Shown: positions 35,129-39,934 of the stretch, one piece after another
How the letters are laid out: the number at the start of each line of letters is the position of its first letter
Position numbering within the stretch: position 1 is the stretch's first letter
DNA from: Deltaproteobacteria bacterium Ga0077550
GTDB taxonomy: Bacteria > Myxococcota_A > Polyangia > Nannocystales > Nannocystaceae
Direction of reading: 5' to 3'
Length of the DNA: 39,934 bases
Assembly (NCBI GenBank): GCA_001464385.1
Contig: LNFB01000155.1
Location: forward strand, 1 to 39,934
The notes under the pieces: model-generated
Seen by the model: the letters and a program-made list of their open reading frames with translations, nothing else
Databases searched by the model: none
Told to the model about the DNA's origin: nothing
Position numbers and translations under genes: made by a program

Positions 35129-38100
35129 TCACATCGTCAGGGCCCGGCCGACGAGGCGGGCGATCAGTTCGGCGAACCGACGCACCGCCGCGTCGAGGTT
35201 CGCGTCGTCGAGCAACACGTAGTTGGGGAAGCAGATCTCGGACAACGGGCGCACCGCCACCTGCGCGCAGCACATGCGGTGCCGGCGACCGAGCTCGCGG
35301 ACGACCGCCTTGAGCGCGGAGACCGAGCACTCGGTGGGCAGGCCGTCGCTGATCATCACGATCAGGCGGGCGCGACGGCGCGAGGCCGCAGCGACGCGGG
35401 CCACGTGATCGAGGGCGGCCGCGTCGTTGTTGCCGCCGCTGGCCTCGAGCGACGCCACGGCGCAGCGCCGAGCGTCGCCCGCGTCCCAGATCACCTGATC
35501 GGTGAAGCCGAAGAACCGCGCGTCGACCCCGGCGAGGCCACGGGCGGCCTCGGCGACCAGCACCGCGAAGCGACGGGCACGCTCGAGGTTCGCGCCACTC
35601 ATCGAGCCCGAGCAGTCGACGACCACGCCGAGGAAGAGGTCGCTGCGGACCTGGACCTCGCGGGCCTGCAGCATCCGCGGCTCGCCGCGGGTGACCACCG
35701 CGCGGACGCGGCTGCGATCGAGCGCGTGCCCGCGTAGTCGACCGCGGGTCACGACGTGCCCGAGCCCGAGGCGCTCGAGGGTCTCGCGGAGGCGACCGGC
35801 ATATCGGCCCACGGTGGTGGCGAGCGCCGCGTGCCGGGCCGCGGACGGCGGCAGCTTCTGCACGTTCGTGATCTTCTTGTAGCGATCGGCCGCGCCGACG
35901 TTGATCACCAGTCCGCCGCCACCACCCGGGTTGGGGCTGGGGCGCGGGGGCTCGAGGATCCGCTCGACCTCGCGCTGGACCTCCGCGTCGCGGATGCCGT
36001 CGGAGGCGAGATCGCTGTCGCGCTCGTTCCACGCCACCGACTCGTGGCCGCCGAAGCCGTGGGCGAGCAGCGCATCGGTGCCGAACAACGCGGCGAGCTC
36101 GCGGGTCACCCGCATCAACCCGTTCATGTCGAGCCCGCGGAACTCGGCGCCGAAGTACGTCAGCGCCCGCTCGACCTTGGGGTCGCCGCTGCGATTGCCC
36201 AGGCCCATGCGCAGCGCCCGGACGAAGCGCGCGAACGAATGCCCCGAAGCGTCGAGCCGCGACAGCAGCCGGCCGCTGTCGATGCGGAGGCATGCGGGCT
36301 CGTACGCCGGCTGCGGCCCGACCTGGCCCAGGACCTCGAGGGCGGCGCCGCGGAGCATCGGCAGCAGCTCGAGCACGGGGATCTCGCGCGCGGCGTGCTG
36401 GAACGCGTGCGCATCGAGCCGCTTGATCCGGTCGCCGAAGTCGGCGTCGATCGATCGCAGGTTGCGCTCGAGATGTTCGTCCGCCACGAGGTTCAGCAGC
36501 TGGTGCAGGTGCTCCTTCTGCGCGCGCCGCCACACCCGCGCGCCGAGCTTCCCCGCGTGCCACACGTGGTGGCCGATCTCGTGGAGGATCAGGCCCTCGA
36601 CGATGTCGCGACCGTGCCGCGCTCGAGCGAGGATCGGCACCGGCGTGACGTGGATGGAGGTGCCCTCGAGGTGGGTGAACCCCCACTGCTCGCGCTTGGG
36701 CGTCATGTGGATCGTGAAGCGACGGCCGGTCAGCTCGCGCCCCCGCATCACCCCCCACGCGAACGTCGTCGCGAGCTCGACGAGCTTGGCGTCGCGGCCG
36801 GGCGCGTTCATGCGACCGGCGACGATGCGCTTGCGCGACGCGGGATCGCGACCGTCGAGCAGCAGCCGGCCGAAGCCGGCGTCGCGGACCTCGGGGCGCG
36901 CGAGCGTGAGCAACTCGACGACGCGCGCCTCCGTCGCCACCGCGCTCCCACCGACCAGCGCGAGGTCGACCAGCGCGTCGGTCCACGCCGGCGGGCCGCG
37001 ATCGACCACGCGGGTGAACAGTCCCTCGGCCTCCAACGACGGCACGTCGGGATCCGTCAGCCATCGCAGGACCAGGGCGATCCCGCGGGCGTCGCCGTCC
37101 TCGAGCATCGCGACCGCGGCGGCGCGACGCAGGCGCAGGCTGGCGCCACCCTCGCTCGTGATCGCGGCCGCCAGCGACGCCGACGCGCGGTGCTCGAGCA
37201 GCCAAGCGAGCGCCGGATCGGCCAGCACCGGATCGCGGGCGTGGACGGCCGCCACCGCGAGCGCCCGTGGATCGGGGGCGCACGCCAGCAGCCGCGACCA
37301 GTCGTCCGGACGCGCGGCGTTGCCCGCCCGAGGATCGGCGCAGAGCGCCAGCGCCGTCGCGAGGGCGTCGGGCTCGCCACGCAGCGCGAGCGCCAGCGCG
37401 ATCCGAACGCGGCGCTCGACGTCGACCTCGGGGTCCGCGGTGATCGCCGCCACGGCCACCAGCGCAGGGCGCGAGGTCCAGTGGGCGATGCTCTCGATCG
37501 CCAGCTCGACCTGCCGCAGCTCGCCGGCCAGCGCCGCGGCGAGCGCGAACTGACCGGGCGCGCCGAGCTCGACCAGCCGCAGCACGGCAGCGCGCGCCGA
37601 CGCCTCGCCCCCGAGCTCGCAGGCCCGGACGAGCCGCGCCACGTCGGAGCTGGCGCCGAGCTCGAGGCGCTCGTCGGCCGGCAGCGCCTTCACGAGGAGC
37701 CGCGCGGGCCGATCGCGCGGCGCGACGCCCCGCAGCGAGATCCACGGCGAGAGCGCGTCGTGGGTCCGCTGCGTGCACCCGGGCGCGAGCCCGACGACGC
37801 GTGGTCGCAGGCGCTCGAGCGCGCCGCGGCCCGCCTTGGCGCGCCAACCCGCAACGAGGATCCGCGCCGCCATCGGCCCCAGCTGCGTGTCGAGCAGGTC
37901 CACGCAGCGGGTGGCCAGGGCACCGGTGAAGCCGTCGGCGAGCCGACGCCCACGATCACGCCACGACCACACCGTGAGCACGCCGGCGATCCCGTTCCAG
38001 AGCAGCTGGGTCGCCAGCGACGAGGGGAGATCGAGGGCGTCCTCGAGGACGCGGGCGTACCCGCCGTCCTCGGACTCGAACCACGTGGCGAGGCCCTCGG

Positions 38101-39934
38101 CATTGCGATCGAAGGCGACGAGCACCGCGTCGACCAGCGGCGGCACGGCATCCGACTCGCGCCACAGGGTCGCCGTGGCGTAGCGCAGGCCCTCGACGAA
38201 CTCGGGGGCGTCACTGCCGAACCGTGCGAGCTCGCGGGCGACGGGGACGAGCCCGTCGACGCAGCCGAGCAGCGCGACCGCGACCGAGAGCGAGGGCCCC
38301 ACGTGGACACGGCGGGCGAGCGCGTCGGTGAGCCCGAAGCTCGGGGCCTCGAGCGCGCAGGCGAGCGCGTCGTCGAGTTCGTCAGGTCCGCACGACGCGA
38401 TGCGATCGGCGTGCGCCGCCGCGAGGCGACGCGGCCCGACCACGGGCGCGCGCGGGGCCGGCGTCGGCGGCGGGGCGCTGCGGGCGACGAACGCCGCGAC
38501 GCGGGGATGCGTGACGGCGCGCCACTCGGTGACGATCCGCGTCAACTGGGCCTCGCCGGGCGCGAGCACGCGATCGAGCCAGTCGATCGCCTGCTCCATC
38601 GCCACGGTGCCGGCCGCGATCGCGAGCCGAGCAAACGCGACCGCGTCGTGCTCGATGGCCGCGCCGAGCAGCGCGTGGGCGAGGCCCTGCGCCGGAGTGC
38701 AGGCCAGCGCGCGTGACAGCCACGGCGCTGGCGCCGGCGCGAGCGCGGGACGCAGCACCGCGATCGCCTGCGCGAGCCCGTCCTGCACGTCGAGGTCGAA
38801 CAGCCCCTCGGCGAGCGCGACCGGATCGGACACGAACGGCCCGTCGCGATCGAGCGCCCGGGCGTCCCCGCGCGCGAGCCAACGCAGCCACAGCAACGCG
38901 CGGCAGCGCAGGGCCGCGTCGGGGCGCAGCTCCGCGACGCGCTCGAGCCACCACAGGTGCGCCGACTCGGGGTCGAGTCGGGCCACGGCCGACCACCCGA
39001 CCGGGTCGTCGGCCGACAGCCGGATCGCCGCGGGCTCCGTCAGCGCGTCGACGATCGACCGCACGCGCCGGGCAGGCAGCAGCGCCGCGAGGGCGGCGAG
39101 CCGCGAGAGCCTCGGCGCACCGTCGGCGCCGCGGATTATCGGCCCCTGCATCAGCGCGTGGACGAGCTCCGGCGGCACCGCGTCGAGCTCGCCGCCCGGC
39201 GACCACACGCGCTCCAGCATCGGCACGCGGACCTCGAGCGGCACGAACTCGAAGGCGAGCCACGCGGGCGAGGCGTCGAAGGCCAGCCGCGCCAACGCGG
39301 GACTCCAGCCACGACGCGCTGCGGCGGCGCACACCGAGACCAGCACGCGCCGGCGCAGGCCGTCCCGTTCGGCGCCGTGCATCGCGTCGACCAGCACGCC
39401 GAGCGCACCGCTCGCCCCGGCGCCGTCGATCATGTCGAGGAGCGCGTCGAGGGCGTCCTCGCCGTGAATCGCGGGGCACGTCGTGGCCCCCACCGCGGCG
39501 CGGAGGAACGCCGCGCACTGGGCCGGCCCGCGCGCCTCGGCCCGCGTCACGAACTCGCGGATCGCCTCCGCGCTGCACTGCGCCAGGCCCCGCAAAGCGG
39601 CCTCGGGCGCCAGGCGACCGCGGCGCCAGAGGTCGTGGATCAGCGCGATCGGATCGGCCGGCCACGGCGCGTCCGCACACCACGGCGCGAGGTCGGGATC
39701 CGCCCAGCACCACGGCAACAGCACGCGCGCCGCATCGGGGGTCGCTGCGGCCGCGAGGCGTCGCACGTCGGCGCGCGCGTGGAACAGGGCGTGGGCCCAC
39801 CGCATCGGCTCGGCGGCGCAGCTCGTCGCGAAGGCCATGACCGCGGCCGCGCGGACCGTGTCGTCGTCGTCGTCGAGCGCGGCGACGAGGCGACCCAGCG
39901 CGAGCATGCCGGTGCAGCCCGCGAGCAACATGAC
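35129..39934 (-). CDS. Giant HEAT-like / HExxH metallopeptidase / vWA protein, 5' end outside the window
   Basis: At least 1600 residues; the frame is still open at the right edge, so the true start may lie beyond. Numbering from the ATG at 39931. Residues 1 to about 1050 are Ala/Leu/Arg-rich helical repeats of HEAT type (RLVAALDDDDDTVRAAAVMA; RRAAAVAMLEDGDARGIALV). Next comes a metallopeptidase-like domain with LILHEIGHHVWH (HExxH at 1117-1121) and NLVADEHLERNL (Glu 1152 or 1155 as possible third ligand). The C-terminal vWA domain has the MIDAS motif DCSGS (1439-1443) and IVMISDGLPTE. Paired with the MoxR ATPase gene, this resembles COG3864-type HExxH/vWA proteins enlarged by a huge HEAT scaffold. 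Substrate unknown. Confidence 0.88.
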   Translation of the reverse strand, partial: VMLLAGCTGMLALGRLVAALDDDDDTVRAAAVMAFATSCAAEPMRWAHALFHARADVRRLAAAATPDAARVLLPWCWADPDLAPWCADAPWPADPIALIHDLWRRGRLAPEAALRGLAQCSAEAIREFVTRAEARGPAQCAAFLRAAVGATTCPAIHGEDALDALLDMIDGAGASGALGVLVDAMHGAERDGLRRRVLVSVCAAAARRGWSPALARLAFDASPAWLAFEFVPLEVRVPMLERVWSPGGELDAVPPELVHALMQGPIIRGADGAPRLSRLAALAALLPARRVRSIVDALTEPAAIRLSADDPVGWSAVARLDPESAHLWWLERVAELRPDAALRCRALLWLRWLARGDARALDRDGPFVSDPVALAEGLFDLDVQDGLAQAIAVLRPALAPAPAPWLSRALACTPAQGLAHALLGAAIEHDAVAFARLAIAAGTVAMEQAIDWLDRVLAPGEAQLTRIVTEWRAVTHPRVAAFVARSAPPPTPAPRAPVVGPRRLAAAHADRIASCGPDELDDALACALEAPSFGLTDALARRVHVGPSLSVAVALLGCVDGLVPVARELARFGSDAPEFVEGLRYATATLWRESDAVPPLVDAVLVAFDRNAEGLATWFESEDGGYARVLEDALDLPSSLATQLLWNGIAGVLTVWSWRDRGRRLADGFTGALATRCVDLLDTQLGPMAARILVAGWRAKAGRGALERLRPRVVGLAPGCTQRTHDALSPWISLRGVAPRDRPARLLVKALPADERLELGASSDVARLVRACELGGEASARAAVLRLVELGAPGQFALAAALAGELRQVELAIESIAHWTSRPALVAVAAITADPEVDVERRVRIALALALRGEPDALATALALCADPRAGNAARPDDWSRLLACAPDPRALAVAAVHARDPVLADPALAWLLEHRASASLAAAITSEGGASLRLRRAAAVAMLEDGDARGIALVLRWLTDPDVPSLEAEGLFTRVVDRGPPAWTDALVDLALVGGSAVATEARVVELLTLARPEVRDAGFGRLLLDGRDPASRKRIVAGRMNAPGRDAKLVELATTFAWGVMRGRELTGRRFTIHMTPKREQWGFTHLEGTSIHVTPVPILARARHGRDIVEGLILHEIGHHVWHAGKLGARVWRRAQKEHLHQLLNLVADEHLERNLRSIDADFGDRIKRLDAHAFQHAAREIPVLELLPMLRGAALEVLGQVGPQPAYEPACLRIDSGRLLSRLDASGHSFARFVRALRMGLGNRSGDPKVERALTYFGAEFRGLDMNGLMRVTRELAALFGTDALLAHGFGGHESVAWNERDSDLASDGIRDAEVQREVERILEPPRPSPNPGGGGGLVINVGAADRYKKITNVQKLPPSAARHAALATTVGRYAGRLRETLERLGLGHVVTRGRLRGHALDRSRVRAVVTRGEPRMLQAREVQVRSDLFLGVVVDCSGSMSGANLERARRFAVLVAEAARGLAGVDARFFGFTDQVIWDAGDARRCAVASLEASGGNNDAAALDHVARVAAASRRRARLIVMISDGLPTECSVSALKAVVRELGRRHRMCCAQVAVRPLSEICFPNYVLLDDANLDAAVRRFAELIARLVGRALTM

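Noticed and set aside
35756..38716. Plus-strand open frame of 986 codons opposite the giant HEAT/vWA gene
   Set aside because: Low-complexity Arg/Glu/Gly translation; the minus-strand frame has HExxH, MIDAS and a coupled MoxR gene.

Overview
This window looks like a chromosomal segment from a myxobacterium (phylum Myxococcota), most likely a Nannocystaceae/Polyangia-type genome. The DNA is very GC-rich. Many genes start at GTG. At least seven secreted lipoproteins share one layout: lipobox Cys, then a long Ser/Thr/Gly/Asp linker, then a Cys-rich or enzymatic domain. There is a Hanks-type Ser/Thr kinase fusion, a sigma-54 activator and a MYXO-CTERM-like tail. I see no phage, transposon, CRISPR or rRNA. 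No gene-free stretch exceeds about 300 bases. The taxonomic call is inference; the rest is read from the sequence.

Left part (1-9968). A molybdenum hydroxylase of the 4-hydroxybenzoyl-CoA reductase type lies on the minus strand: FAD subunit (cut by the window start), Mo-cofactor subunit, and [2Fe-2S] subunit. Two lipoprotein genes separate the [2Fe-2S] gene from the other two. One of these lipoproteins resembles a matrixin metalloprotease that has lost its zinc ligands. A dCMP deaminase follows, overlapping a lipoprotein that resembles a metallophosphoesterase without its metal ligands. Next come a GGDEF diguanylate cyclase and a four-gene overlapping operon: a GT9 glycosyltransferase, an unknown protein, and a DUF4254-like protein split into two cistrons.

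Middle part (9979-24225). A minus-strand operon encodes a carboxypeptidase-regulatory-like lipoprotein, a parallel beta-helix protein (TIGR03805 type) and a di-CxxCH protein (TIGR03806/HNE_0200 type). Then come lolA and ftsK, divergent from a coiled-coil OmpA-domain lipoprotein. A benzoate-CoA ligase-like gene is coupled to a creatininase-family gene and followed by a copper monooxygenase-like lipoprotein with a CxxCH site. With the hydroxybenzoyl-CoA reductase this hints at aromatic acid metabolism. A 5-formyl-THF cyclo-ligase overlaps a Cys-rich lipoprotein. A tRNA-Gly(CCC) follows with a likely promoter and terminator.

Right part (24226-39934). This holds an envelope protein with both a lipoprotein signal and a MYXO-CTERM-like tail, a diphthine-ammonia-ligase-like PP-loop enzyme, and a 1301-residue fusion of a Ser/Thr kinase to an M16-type peptidase whose zinc motif is destroyed. 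It continues with a secreted helix-hairpin-helix repeat lipoprotein, a GAF/sigma-54 activator and a YiiG-family lipoprotein. It ends in a two-gene unit: a giant HEAT-like/HExxH/vWA protein, cut by the window end, followed by a MoxR-type AAA+ ATPase. This last unit is the best candidate for an uncharacterised system.

Two themes recur. Three hydrolase folds (matrixin, metallophosphoesterase, M16) appear to be pseudoenzymes. Convergent neighbours are packed 3-39 bp apart, mostly without recognisable terminators between them.
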